This document shows, piece after piece, positions 10,624 through 21,249 of a DNA stretch of 64,000 nt. Positions within the stretch are counted from its first letter, which is position 1. Every line of letters starts with the position of its first letter. The notes under the pieces were generated by a model. It worked only from the letters and a program-made list of their open reading frames with translations. It did not search any database and was not told where the DNA came from. This DNA comes from Patella vulgata (Eukaryota > Mollusca > Gastropoda > Patellidae): positions 10,946,613 through 11,010,612 of the forward strand of contig NC_065881.2 in NCBI RefSeq assembly GCF_932274485.2. The letters run 5' to 3'. The position numbers and the translations under genes are program-made.

Positions 10624-11360
10624 AGCGAATTCCGGAGACCGGCCTCCGGAATTCGGATTAGTTTGTCTCGAATTAAGAGCGGTGCGTCACATTACAGTTT
10701 ATTCGGGTTGAAACGCGCCACACTCAATGCGCATAACTAGCAGACGTGAAGGTCATACATATCCAAGATGGAGCGCCCGTCATTCATATTCGTGATCTTC
10801 TATTGCTAGTGTTTAATTTATTGAGTCAAGCAAGGCTATATCTTCGCGCCGCAAGTACTCTTTTCCCCAGGTTATTGCGGCCCCTGGACCCACGCCTATA
10901 AGGACCTAGGATGGAAGCCCCCCCCCCCCAATCAAGAATTGCTTCCGCCGGCCCTGTTCACACTGCATGCGCATACAATGCGAATTCCGGAGACCGGCCT
11001 CCGGAATTCGGATTAGTTTGTCTCGAATTAAGAGCGGTGCGTCATATTACAGTTTATTCGAATTGAAACGCGCCAGACTCAATGCGCATAACTAGCAGAC
11101 GTGAAGGTCATTCATATCCAAGATGGATGCGCCCGACATTAGTATTCGTGATCTTCTATTGCTAGTGTTTAATTTCTTGAATCAAGCAAGGATATATCTT
11201 CGACGCCCGGTCTTGCATCTTCGGCATCTTGCCATTGAGCCTCGGGCACGATTTCGTCTGCACCAGAATCAAAGGCGACTGAGTTTGATTACTCTCCTGG
11301 TCGCGTTTGCTATGCATCTTGAAGTATGTACATGCACTTCACTCTTGACTCTGTACTAGC
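10624..11360 (+). repeat. Two direct copies of a 220-bp segment with a 28-bp palindrome; ORF in the second
   Basis: Segments 10624-10850 and 10979-11205 are about 95% alike. Each begins with a perfect 11+11 bp inverted repeat (GAATTCCGGAG, 6-bp spacer, CTCCGGAATTC). In the second copy an ATG at 11123 opens 62 codons (MDAPDISIRDLLLLVFNFLN...) to AMHLE, followed by GTATGT, a possible splice donor. In the first copy the same frame is disturbed. The CTGTTCACACTGCATGCG just before copy 2 looks like a DNA-transposon terminus, possibly PIF/Harbinger. No catalytic motif was seen. Confidence 0.5.
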
Positions 11361-11708
11361 CAAGATACATTTCATAATTAAAATCCTTTCAGCACTCAAC
11401 ATGCATAATTTGAAGCAATATATTTTGTTGCCATTTTCACCCCACTACATACAATACATGCTAAAGACTAGATTCTACTAGGCTCAAGACGCCTGGAGCT
11501 GACATACCCTGCCCGTTGGGTCTAGGCCTTAAATGATAAGCCGTGATCTGAACATACCATATTCTTGTATTTGGATTTTAACTGGTTATATTAACGCAGT
11601 ATGTTTCAGTGAGGTAGGGTTACGGCTATGTAGGCTTTACCCCAACTGATTTGTGTTTGCAATATTATTTTTTATTTATTTTCAGAATATTGAGCCGGAA
11701 AATACACA

Positions 11709-11867
11709 GGGGCCTGTTTCACAAAATTTTAACTAAGATAAAAATCCAAATTTTAGTCATTTGATTGGATAATATCGGAATTGATTTTTGTGCTTAGCCA
11801 ATTAAAATTGAAGTATCCACTAAAATTTGGATTTTATCTTTAGTTAAGATTTCGAGAAACAGGACCC
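11709..11867. mobile_element. 159-bp foldback MITE (family G)
   Basis: Inverted arms of about 48 bp run from GGGGCCTGTTTCACAAAATT to the reverse complement ending ACAGGACCC. The centre contains GATTGGATAATATCGG. A second copy is nested at 49699-49855. Confidence 0.8.
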
Positions 11868-12145
11868 AGGTTTCCCTCCAAGCGATAAAACGGAAGTAGG
11901 ACTGAACATGCGCGCAAAGTTAGTCGCTTCGATAAACCCGTCGATCTGAGTCAAACACACCACACTCGAATTTTTACTGCGAATAACCCGATTCGGAATA
12001 GTTGTTCCAGATTGAATTCGGAAAGATATACCGACTCGTTATTTCAGATTCAGTTCGGATTTTAGCGAATTGAGTGTGACACCTAAATCCGAAATAAGAC
12101 TTATTCTGAGTTCAATTCAGATTAAACCCCCGATGTGAACCGCAC
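11868..12145. other. Sequence with repeated short GATTCGGA-like words
   Basis: Words related to ATTCGGATT recur in both orientations, suggesting the decayed end of a TIR element, perhaps the one starting near 10950. Not classified. Confidence 0.35.
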
Positions 12146-12363
12146 GGTTAGTGCTAAATGATAAGGCCAGCTCAATTTTTTGTCATAGGTCACGAGATGT
12201 AAACAGGTCTAGCGCTAATCCCAACCCCAACCCTAACCCTAGACCTAGTCCCAATGCTTACCCTTAACCAACAATCCCGCAACAACAATCACGTGCCCTA
12301 ACCTTATTTACATCTCAGCGACTTTGACAAAAATTGAACTGGCCTTAACAAATAGATTTAGCC
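12146..12363. mobile_element. Foldback element with CCCTAA-like repeats (family M)
   Basis: The left end has GGCCAGCTCAATTTTTTGTC and the right end the inverted AATTGAACTGGCC. The middle has CCAACCCTAACCCTAGACC. Imperfect 11-bp flanks GTGAACCGCAC and GTGAACGCACC suggest a target duplication of about 10 bp, as in Mutator-like elements. Confidence 0.7.
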
Positions 12364-12909
12364 GTGAACGCACCTAGAGACAACAGCAGTATGTTATAAC
12401 CGTAATCTTACCGGAATAACCCGAGCCCAAAATTAATCAAAACTAGGCGATGAACTGGCTGGGATATTTTATTTTCTCGCTTTTTCTGATCTGATTGCAA
12501 TTCAGTATGTACAGAAATAGAACACGAGTTCTATAAATAGCTGTTTGGATTCTAAGATTAATTGCCATGGTTTCAATGTAGTCTAATGAATTTTATTCGT
12601 TTTACGTGACACGACCAAGCTAAAATGTTTCTAGTAAGGCATCTTGATTCGTAATAGCTATCTAGTAATTTTAAATGACAATGTATCCACCAATTCGACA
12701 TATTTGATAGAAATGGTTAAAATACAATTTTAACATAAATATCTTTGCTATGGTTGATCCTAATTTATCTCCTTGCTATAGTGGGGTGGGGGAGGAGAAA
12801 GGGGTGGGGGTGGGGGAGCCGATGGGTCGAGCTGAAGGGAACCAGGCTGTCGATTACTATATACCAGTGGTACCCGTTGGACTAACAAGAAATGTTTGAC
12901 TAGCAGTTC
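12364..12909. other. Intron 1 sequence, G-rich tract near 12781-12820
   Basis: AT-rich sequence with a (GGGGTGG)-like G-rich patch at 12783-12815; no gene or named repeat recognised. Confidence 0.45.
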
Positions 12910-13300
12910 GGCTGGGACAAAAAATCGAGGTCCATCGTGGCGTGCCTGTAAAATATCCCTTGGTAGTTGGAATTCGAAGGGTTAGAATAAGCGAAAAGAC
13001 CCCATGAAAGGGGGTTTAACGTCCTACTGTTCTGCTCCGAACTGGGCTACTGAAGACGGCCATACGCCGTACAGTGTGTTATGAGGGAAATGTTTCCCGG
13101 ACAGCGGCGCTACGGCCTACTCTTACATCGAATTCCAACTGCAAAGGGATCTTTACGTGCACGCCATTGTGTACATGGGACCTCGGTTTTTGTCCCATCC
13201 GAACGACTAGACAGCTGTCCTCTTCACTCCCTCCGTCCTGCACCACTGACAAAAGGAAATCCCGATGAACTTTCCCGGCCAAAACCGGGATCGACCCCCT
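12910..13300 (-). repeat. Two SINE A pieces meeting tail to tail
   Basis: A plus-oriented fragment (12910-12985, GGGACAAAAAATCGAGGTCC to TTGGAATTCGAAG) adjoins a nearly full minus-oriented copy (13005-13300) that reads GGGGGTTTAACGTCCTACTG through to AACTTTCCCGGCC. Confidence 0.75.
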
Positions 13301-13585
13301 TCGAGAGAGAGAGGTTTGACCTCTACTCGACACAAACCAGATCATTTAGGAACTACCATATGGTTCAATTTATTATCAGTGGGAGGAAACCGGAAGACCC
13401 GGAGAAAACAACGAGACTGGACAAGCGACCATACCCCTTGTCACATGCAAGCCCCCCCCCCCAACCTGCTTATTTTTTTTGTCTCCTACATTCAAGAAAA
13501 TAACTTCAAACAAATCAAACATGCAAAGCATTGTCCCGTATTGGTCTATCATGTATGAGAAGTAATATTGTTTCAGGGCTTCCAA
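13296..13585 (-). repeat. Truncated SINE B plus flank, inverted copy of 7330-7625
   Basis: Reads GAGAGGTTTGACCTCTACTC, the SINE B core reversed, a C-run, then the flank CATGCAAAGCATTGTCCCGT shared with 7330-7440. Confidence 0.8.
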
Positions 13586-13900
13586 TCTGATTAAAACACA
13601 GATCTATATTTCGTTTCGTTTTTTATACTTTCGATGGCCTACACGAGCGGCATCTGACCCTATGACGCCAGACATTGATTAATCAATCAGCGTTGACGTT
13701 TCTAGTGGTTTACCCACAGTTCCGTGCATAAAAAGGCCAAGAACTCGCCGTAACAGACCGTTTCATTGGCTAATTCCTCACATCAAGTAGAACGCCTTTT
13801 ATATAACAATTCTGCCAGATCATAGTGTAGTCAAGACAAGTAAAACGAAATTGTTAACTATAAAAACGAAACGAAATAGGATCTGTGTTTTAATCAGATT
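13584..13900. mobile_element. Foldback element (family F), long form, 317 bp
   Basis: Arms of about 40 bp: AATCTGATTAAAACACAGAT with TTCGTTTCGTTTT at the left, the inverse at the right. The interior includes CATCAGCGTTGACG-like and TATATAA words. A shorter derivative is at 17170 and an interrupted copy at 19498. Confidence 0.8.
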
Positions 13901-14229
13901 TCAGAGATTCCGATTTTATCAAATTCTCGAGTAATCCCCCATGCACCACGTCAAACATTGTTTCCACCCCAAACCCTCTCCTGGTAAAATTCCTGGATAC
14001 GCCCCTGTTATTACTATCAAAGGAAGATCACGATCTAACACCCCGTGGTTCACCTCTGATGATAATAACAAATATATGGTTCACAAAATGGCGGGAATTC
14101 ATCTATTAACTATTTACACTACAGGTAGTAAATAAAACCGTGAACCTGGGTCGATACGTCACTCAGATCATATAGCAGTATTCGCAAAATTGTAATTATA
14201 TCCAAACATCCAGTCGCGTGTATTTCACC

Positions 14230-14410
14230 GTTGAGTGCAAACCGGTCAGCAGTAAATATTTGCTTTGCCGGTAATATCACTGCAAGGGATAGCATCGGAG
14301 TCAACTTTTTTTCGTCTTCAAATTAAATTCTAAAACAATTTTCTATTTAATGTGTTGGAAGTATATTCGGATAAAAAATATTTTCTATTTAGTGTAAATA
14401 AGGAAATACA
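14230..14410 (+). repeat. Dispersed repeat R (about 200 bp), copy 1
   Basis: Shares CAAATTAAATTCTAAAACA and TTTCTATTTAGTGTAAATA with segments 20088-20290 and 21575-21800. Often next to family F or M elements. Confidence 0.55.
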
Positions 14411-14469
14411 ATAGTAGGCTACGCGAAGGCGGACAATGAGTAAACGGTACCGATTCTGACCGGATCAGT

Positions 14470-14690
14470 GGCAAGATCTATTTGATAAGGCCAACTTCAA
14501 GTTCGGTCAGAGGTCACGAGATGTAAACAGGGATAGAGCTAATCCCAACCCTAACCCTAACCCTGGACCTAGACCTAACGCTTACCCTAACCGTAACCTA
14601 AAATCTCACCAAGAGTCACGTGCCCTGACCTTAAATAAATCCCAGCGACCTTGACGAAAATTGAGTTGGCCTTAACAAATAGATTTAGCC
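14470..14690. mobile_element. Family M foldback element with exact 10-bp target duplication
   Basis: CCGGATCAGT stands at 14460-14469 and again at 14691-14700. Termini are GGCAAGATCTATTTGATAAG and the inverse of GGCTAAATCTATTTGTTAAG. The centre has CCCAACCCTAACCCTAACC. Confidence 0.85.
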
Positions 14691-14859
14691 CCGGATCAGT
14701 TTGTGTTACAACGTCTGATGTAAACATTGCACGCGCTATGGGGGTCGTGCACGCCACGCGTAAACCTATAATACACACACACACACTAGGGCCGATATCA
14801 CATATCACCCTCTGATGACGCCACAACAGGTTGATACGTTTCATAACATGCATGGAGAT

Positions 14860-15590
14860 CTAAGGAAATAACACCCCAAGGTGTGTAACTTTAATTAAAA
14901 GCTCTATAACAACTCAAGCTGTGTAGCTTTAATTAAAAGCTCTATAACAACTCAAGGTGTGTAACTTTAATTAAAAGCTCTATAACAATCAAGGTGTGAA
15001 ATACCATCCCAAGGCGTGTAACTCCATAACAACTCAAGGTGTGAAATACCATCCCAAGGCGTGTAACTTTATTTAAAAGCTCTATAACAACCCAGGGTGT
15101 GAAATAACATCTCAAGTATGTAAACTTTAATAATAAGCTCTATAACAGCCCAAGGTGTGAAATAACATCCTTAGATGTGTAACTTTAATTAAAAACTCTA
15201 TAACATCCCAAGGTATGAAAGAACATCCCAAGGTGTGTAACTGTAATTAAAAGTTCTATAACAACTCAAGGTGTGTAACTTTAATTTAAAGCTCTATAAC
15301 ATCCCAAGGCGTGTAACTTAAATAAAAAGGTACGAAAGAACATCTCAAGGTGTGTAACTGTAATTAAAAGCTCTATAATATCCCAAGGTGTGTAACTTTA
15401 ATTAAAAGCTCTATAACATCACAAGATGTGTAACTTTAATTAAAAGTTCTATAACAACCCAAGGCGTGTAACTTTAATTAAAAGCTCTATAGCATCACAA
15501 GGTATGAAAGAACATCCCAAGGTATGTAACTGTAATTAAAAGCTCTAGAACATCCCAAGGTGTGAAATAACATCTATAACCTTAATGAAT
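14860..15590 (+). repeat. Tandem satellite, 38-bp unit with optional 19-bp insert
   Basis: The basic unit contains GTGTGTAACTTTAATTAAAA then GCTCTATAACAACTCAAG. Some units add AAATACCATCCCAAGG, giving a 57-bp variant. About 16 diverged copies lie in intron 1 of the calmodulin-like gene. Every full unit has a TAATTA core. Confidence 0.85.
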
Positions 15591-15867
15591 CTTACCAACC
15601 TCCACATTTCTCAAATACAACATTTGAAAACTCTTAATTAAATAGTTTTCCTACAAAAATAACGTTTAAAATATACATAAAGCAATAAACAATTGACATT
15701 ATTAATTTAAGCATATTGCAAAAAACCGAAACTTAAAATGTTACAGTTTGTAAATGGATAATCAACGTACAACAATCAGTATGATTAAAAGCTGAATTAC
15801 TCTGGCCTGCATGGACTTATTATTTATTGTCTTTGTGTATAATAAACGGATCGAAATAGTACAATAA
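15591..15867. other. AT-rich intron sequence
   Basis: Unique AT-rich sequence between the satellite and a hAT-like element; nothing recognised. Confidence 0.45.
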
Positions 15868-16654
15868 CAGGGGCGGATCCAGATTTTTTTTTTATCTTAA
15901 TAACCATACTTTTTATGAGAAAAGTGCCAAGGCCGTGGACTTTATCGTCAGATCGTGGGATGGGATTGGACGAGATAATGATTTAGACATAATATAATAT
16001 GTGATATTACTATTAAACATACATTATGCAAGAGCTAAATCTGTGAATTGCAGGTCTTTCTTTAGACCTGAAATGTTAATTAACTTATCCAGACTATAAT
16101 CAACTCTCGATGGCATCGCTCGCCTGCGATATTTACTGGATTATGATCCCATTTGCGGTTCGAGACTATGTTTTTTATTGTACCGACTTTAGTAATGATG
16201 ACCTAGGCTAGACCTAAAATTCAATCGCTAAAATCTCGGTTCAGAGTGGATCAATTTGACTGAAATTTTCATCAAATTGCCTTTACATTATCTAGTTTTT
16301 AACTATTATAGTGAGAACTGCCAGCTCTTTATCTTATCTCCCATAATGTATCTTTAATGCTTTGCATCAATGAAATTGAATCACATGCGGTCGTATTAAT
16401 TGATAACGGGGTGTTGGATGTTTCTCTTTAAAAAGCTCAGTGTGTGTGTATATACGAGAAAAAGACTATAAAGTCTTGTATTTCCCACAACTTTTCCAAC
16501 CTGCGAGAGGAGGTGGGGGGGGGACATGTATAGAGACATGTATTTCCCAAAACGTTTCCAACCCAAGAGGGGGGGGGGGAGTAGTTGCAAAGATAGATTG
16601 TCTCACCAGGAACCTGGTAAAACCCCTCCTAAAAATTTCCTGGATCCGCCCCTG
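15868..16654. mobile_element. hAT-like element (family H), with nested TTAA MITE
   Basis: Termini CAGGGGCGGATCCAG and CTGGATCCGCCCCTG are perfect inverted repeats. Internal words (TTTATGAGAAAAGTGCCA, TTTAAAAAGCTCAGTGTGTG, AGGAACCTGG) recur at 32580 and 56808. A family T MITE occupies 16013-16357. No transposase remains. Confidence 0.8.
16013..16357 (+). mobile_element. TTAA-target MITE (family T) nested in hAT-like element
   Basis: TTAA at both ends; begins TTAAACATACATTATGCAAG and ends ATAATGTATCTTTAA. The related element at 32580 has the same flanks (GTGATAT...TTAATGCTTTGC) with a single TTAA, i.e. the empty site. Confidence 0.9.
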
Positions 16655-17147
16655 ACTAAGTTTTCAATATTGTGGCCATTCAGGACAGAGATAAATATAG
16701 TTCTCTGTGTATAGAACATAACGAATAGATGAAAGTAATAACTTTAATGACGCCGTAATAACGAAGAGAATTGGTTGTTTTTAAAGTTAATGAAGGCAGT
16801 ACTGGTATATTTACCATATCGCACTTCATTGGTTATAGTTTTAATTAGCTTTTAAAGACAGTAATAATATAGAATCAACAAATACTTCTGATTAAATAAG
16901 TATAAGTCTGAAAAGATTTTATAGCATGTTGTCAAGTAAAGAAGAACATGTACGTACAACTAATAATATGTTTCTACTCTATCAGTAGGCGGAAATGTCA
17001 GTCGACTCGGTTTATACCATAATTTGGCATCATTTCAATCAGTCGTGAGGATTATATTCTACATTTTATTACAACGATCTGTATATCGAATTAAAGTGTA
17101 TTGCCCGATTCTTTTATTACGATGGCATTGCAATGGCGTGTCTGTGG
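16655..17147. other. Intron 1 sequence without recognised feature
   Basis: AT-rich; contains a GCACTTCATTGG segment but no repeat family or ORF was recognised. Confidence 0.4.
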
Positions 17148-17545
17148 AAAATAGCGCCTACGGCAAACAAAATCTGATTAAAACACAGATCCTATTTCGT
17201 TTCGTTTTTATAATTCAAAATTTTGTTTTACTTGTCTTTACTGTGTAGGCCATCGAAAGTAAAAAAAAAACGAAACGAAATATAGATCTGTATTTTAATC
17301 AGATTGACGGCAAACACTGGAATTGTGCCCCCGTTTAAACATTTTTTTGTTTTAGATAATTTTACCATAATAGTATCAGTAACACAAGTCAATTTCTTTA
17401 AACATACATTATGCAAGAGCTAAATAGCGCCTACGGCTAACACTGTAATTTTTATCCCCTGTTTAAACATCTGAAACTCATTTTGCTTGGGATAACTTTA
17501 CCATAATATTATCTCAATAATACAAGTCAATTTCGTTAATCGTTT
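17148..17545 (+). repeat. Tandem duplication carrying a family F MITE in one copy
   Basis: TAGCGCCTACGGC is followed by ATTTT/CCGTTTAAACAT, TTTACCATAAT and ACAAGTCAATTTC in both copies. The first copy is split by the MITE at 17170-17306; the second, from about 17425, is uninterrupted. A 30-bp family T end (17393-17422) lies between. Confidence 0.7.
17170..17306. mobile_element. Family F short MITE with exact 10-bp target duplication
   Basis: ACGGCAAACA stands at 17160-17169 and 17307-17316. The element is mostly arms (AATCTGATTAAAACACAGAT and inverse) with a short middle, a deletion derivative of the 317-bp form. Confidence 0.88.
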
Positions 17546-18315
17546 AACTAACAAATTAGTGTAATACTATAGGGTTTATTTTAGTTATAAGAAATGTGTT
17601 TTTTTTAATATAGAAATTCTTTACCTACATGAAAACTAGAGTAATGAAGTAGCTTGCATTATTCAACTACTATCTTAGACTAACACTCCGACAGTTATGT
17701 CGGTATCCATTGGTGGAAGTAGGGTACTATAGTCCAGTCATCTCATGCACGGATTAGTACAATTAAAGGACAATATTGGTGCCAGTCATTATCACATATG
17801 TGATAGAGCTGGTTAAACACATTTCAAATATAATTTTAACACAGAGATCATTGCTACGATAGCTGAGTAATACAGGTAATACAGGAAAACACGAGTCATC
17901 TGAGAGGCTGGGATAGAGACAAAATGTGATGTTTAAACCGTTCGGTCTGAGTTGTAGATATTTTAATAATGCCTAAAGTTTTTATAATAGAGGTTGTAGT
18001 TCCCTGTATTTAACCTTTGTAGTTTGCTGTATTTGTTATATAAACTTATTAACAACATAAACGGTGTTCCAGAGTCAGTTAACTGATGATTGAAATAATT
18101 GATGATAGTGTCACATTAGGACACTTTTAAATTTCACAGATTTTGCGCAAAATTCTAGACTACTATCCTAGCTTACACAGGAGAATGGTATCACTGTCAA
18201 TGTATGGCGTCCAATTAAGTGGCGCCAAGGTCACGTGTTCTTCCTGCCATATCGTAGATACGCCACTGTGGCATTGATAATTGCTAAACATACATTTGAA
18301 TATGTGATCGGCGAT
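17546..18315. other. Intron 1 sequence without recognised feature
   Basis: AT-rich sequence; no repeat family or gene recognised. Confidence 0.4.
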
Positions 18316-18543
18316 GCTTTAGTGCTAAATCACAAGGCCAGCTCAATTTTTCGTCATAGGTCACGAGATGTAAACAGGGCTAGCGCCAATCACAACCCTA
18401 GCCCTAACCCTGGACCTAGCCGTAATGCTTACCCTAGCCCTAACCTACAACCTCGCCAACAACCTCATGCCCTTTACCTTACTGTATTTACATCACAGCG
18501 ACCGTGACAAAAATTGAACTGACCTCAACAAATAGATTTAGCC
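18316..18543. mobile_element. Family M foldback element
   Basis: AGTGCTAAATCACAAGGCC at the left and the inverse with AGATTTAGC at the right; middle has CCCTAACCCTGGACC. Target duplication not clear. Confidence 0.75.
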
Positions 18544-18622
18544 CAACAAGAAATGCGTTGGTTGTTTAATCACAGGCCATTCGGATAACGTCTGGGTCAA
18601 AAAGAAACCGATCCTTAGTTCC

Positions 18623-18977
18623 TTTAAAGGGACAATAACACTCTTGCTGGCTTGAAAGCTCCAGAAAATAAATAATATCTCTATCTAAGTACTAGATGTT
18701 TATGTGTCCTACCTGTTGTGTAAATTACCCATTACATCCTATTTTACTTGTCCAGAGGGTTCGAAAATATTTTTAAATCGAAGTTTCATTTGAAAAGGTT
18801 TACGTTAGACGTTTCAAACCATTATGTTGAATTTTTCAAAATTTTTAAATAAGGTGTGTTAAGATGAAATTTGTATCATCAATTAATTGAAATATTCTAA
18901 AATAGTACAATTTGTTGACCAGAATAAAGAGTGGGACATATTATTCAGTTACAACAAGAGTGGTATTGAGCCTTTAA
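18623..18977 (+). mobile_element. TTTAA-target MITE (family C), full length
   Basis: Begins TTTAAAGGGACAATAACACT and ends GTGGTATTGAGCCTTTAAA. Ends are imperfect 24-bp inverted repeats, with TTTAA on both sides. Confidence 0.85.
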
Positions 18978-19204
18978 ATCACACCGACTTTCTTAATGTC
19001 CATAGTTGATTAATATCTATGACGATAAAACATAGAATAACAATTTGATGCTATCCATAAAGACTTGTGTATTATGGTTAGATTGTTATCACCTTTTAGC
19101 CTATATCGTATAAAGCCATAAATAAAGCTGTAAATAAAGAGAAAAATAACTACATAGTTTATCAATTGCTTCCGTACCCCATCAACCTAGTCAAAGCTAA
19201 AAGA

Positions 19205-19459
19205 AAATGAAATGAAATGGAGTCTGCTCCTAACCTGGGCTAATGAAGACGGGCATACCCCATACAGTGTGCTATGAGGGAAATTTTGCCCGGGCAGCGG
19301 CGCTACGGCCTACTCTTATATCGAATTCCAACTGCCAGGGGATCTTTTACGTGCACGCCAATGTGCACACGGGACCTCGGTTTATCGTCCCATCCGAACG
19401 ACTAGACAGCTGTCCTTGTCAGGCCCTCCGTCCTGCATCACTGACAAGGGGAAACCACG
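19205..19459 (-). repeat. SINE family A copy
   Basis: ATGAAATGAAATGGAGTC, then CTAATGAAGACGGGCATACC and the core through GGGGAAACCACGC. Head absent. Confidence 0.85.
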
Positions 19460-19497
19460 CACAGCTAAAAGATAGTGAGAGAAAGTGTTACTCAGAC

Positions 19498-20070
19498 AAT
19501 TTGATTAAAATACAGATTTATATTCCGTTTCGGTTTTTTTACACTTTCGATGGCCTCTACTACATGAAGATCTGATCGGTTGTAGTGAAAGGTCGCGTCA
19601 GAGGTCATACGAGCGACGTCAGACATTTGATTAAACAATCAGCGTTGATGTTTCTAGTGGGTTACCCACAGTTCCGTCCACCTCACGCCAAAATCTCGCC
19701 GTAACAGACCGTTTTATTGGCTAATAACTCACATCATCCAGAACGCGGGTTATATAATAACTTTTCCAGATCCTAGAGTAGGGTTAGTGCTAAATGATAA
19801 GGCCAGCTCAATTTTTCGCCATAGGTCACGAGATGTAAACAGGGCTAGCACTAATCCTAACCCTGGACCTAGTCCCAATGCTTACCCTAACCCTAACCTA
19901 CAATCTTGCCAACAATCACGTGCCCTAACCTTATTTACATTTCAGCGACCCTGACAAAACTGGAACTGGTCTTAATAGATTTAGCACCTAGTTTAGTAAA
20001 TACAAGTAAAACGAAATTTTGAACTATCAAAAAAACGAAACGAAATAGGATCTATGTTTTAATCAGATTG
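19498..20070. mobile_element. Family F element interrupted by a family M element
   Basis: Arms CAATTTGATTAAAATACAGA and AATCAGATTG. The interior matches the 13584 copy up to CCAGATCCTAGAGTAG, is interrupted at 19782-19986, then resumes at GTAAATACAAGTAAAACG. Confidence 0.85.
19782..19986. mobile_element. Family M element nested in family F
   Basis: Flanks CCTAGAGTAG (19772-19781) and CCTAGTTTAG (19987-19996) match at 8 of 10 positions. The uninterrupted F copy at 13584 has a single version of this site (ATCATAGTGTAG). Confidence 0.85.
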
Positions 20071-20087
20071 ATACAACATCAAAGTCA

Positions 20088-20290
20088 CACTGATCCGCAG
20101 TGAATATTCGCTTGGCCGCTACAATCACTGATAAGGATGACATCGATGCGACTTAATGACTACAAAATATTAACTTTTTTCTTTCGACAAATTAAATTCT
20201 GAAACATTTTTTTCATTTTCGTTTGAATTGTTTGTAGGTAAAAATCATTTCCTATTTAGTGTAAATGGGTATTAAAATAAGTAAAATTCA
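20088..20290 (+). repeat. Dispersed repeat R, copy 2
   Basis: TGATCCGCAGTGAATATTCG, TACAATCACTGATAAGGATG and TATTTAGTGTAAATGGG; matches 21575-21800 closely and 14230-14410 partly. Confidence 0.65.
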
Positions 20291-20768
20291 CCATTCAGCC
20301 CGAATCCGTGACGTCTTATGAAAACAATGCACGCGCTATTGAGCCAATGATGGACGCCGCGTGATGTGACTTCACGTGTCGAAACAGTCATCTGTAACAG
20401 AGATATTAAAAAATCTCTGTGAAACAGATTGCATCAAAGTATTCACAGCTAAAAGAAAGTAAGAGAAAGTGTTACTCAGATGGCGGCCAAAACACTACAT
20501 CAAAGTTTACAGGCTGACATTCCATCAAAAAAATTGAAACAAGTATCATTGCACTATGGGCCAGGACCTGACTATGATATAATTAAAACCATCATGTAAT
20601 TTGTGACGTCATATCAAAAATGGAAGTCCGTCAATCTATGCGCAATTGTCCACGTATGCTCAGTTTCGTGTCTTTGGTTTTGTTCGAAGAGCGTCGCCTC
20701 CAACAAGTTGAGTAGCGCTTGGGTACTAGTTCTGGATCGAAAAATATATATAAATTACTATACAAACA

Positions 20769-21249
20769 TTAAAGGAGCTAAATCGCTAAAATTTGGGACA
20801 TAGAAGTTGACACATATGGGGTCGCAGCGCATATAATAATGTAATATGAATGTATATAAAATTATTTACATTCAATCGTTTCCATTTTTACTCTAATTTC
20901 AAATCAGTTATGTTCGGCGAAATACGCCAGAAGTCTCAATTGAATGGCAATCTCTAGCGTCTGGTTATTCCAGTCTACACCGATAGTATTTTATGGCATC
21001 AGCGTTTGACAAGAATTATGGAATGTATCTAGCCTCGTTCTTCGAGTCCATTGTTACAAATGGCGCTGAAACGCATTATGGTAGGCCTACACGATTCGTG
21101 TACCAATGGTGAAATGTTTATTTTGTCTTAAATATTGGATATCAGAAGCCCAACTTTTCCCGGTAAAATAACAACATCAGTGTTGATTCATTTGACAAAT
21201 AATTCGTGTTTTCAAAGTCGATATTGAGTTAGAGACTTAGCTACTTTAA
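20769..21249 (+). mobile_element. TTAA-target element (family U), 481 bp
   Basis: Begins TTAAAGGAGCTAAATCGCTA and ends GAGACTTAGCTACTTTAA, a 17-bp imperfect inverted repeat with TTAA at both ends. A second, inverted and interrupted copy is at 43688-45150. Confidence 0.8.

Noticed and set aside
14860-15590. CRISPR-like or gene-coding repeat array
   Set aside because: Degenerate tandem satellite without spacers or an open frame.
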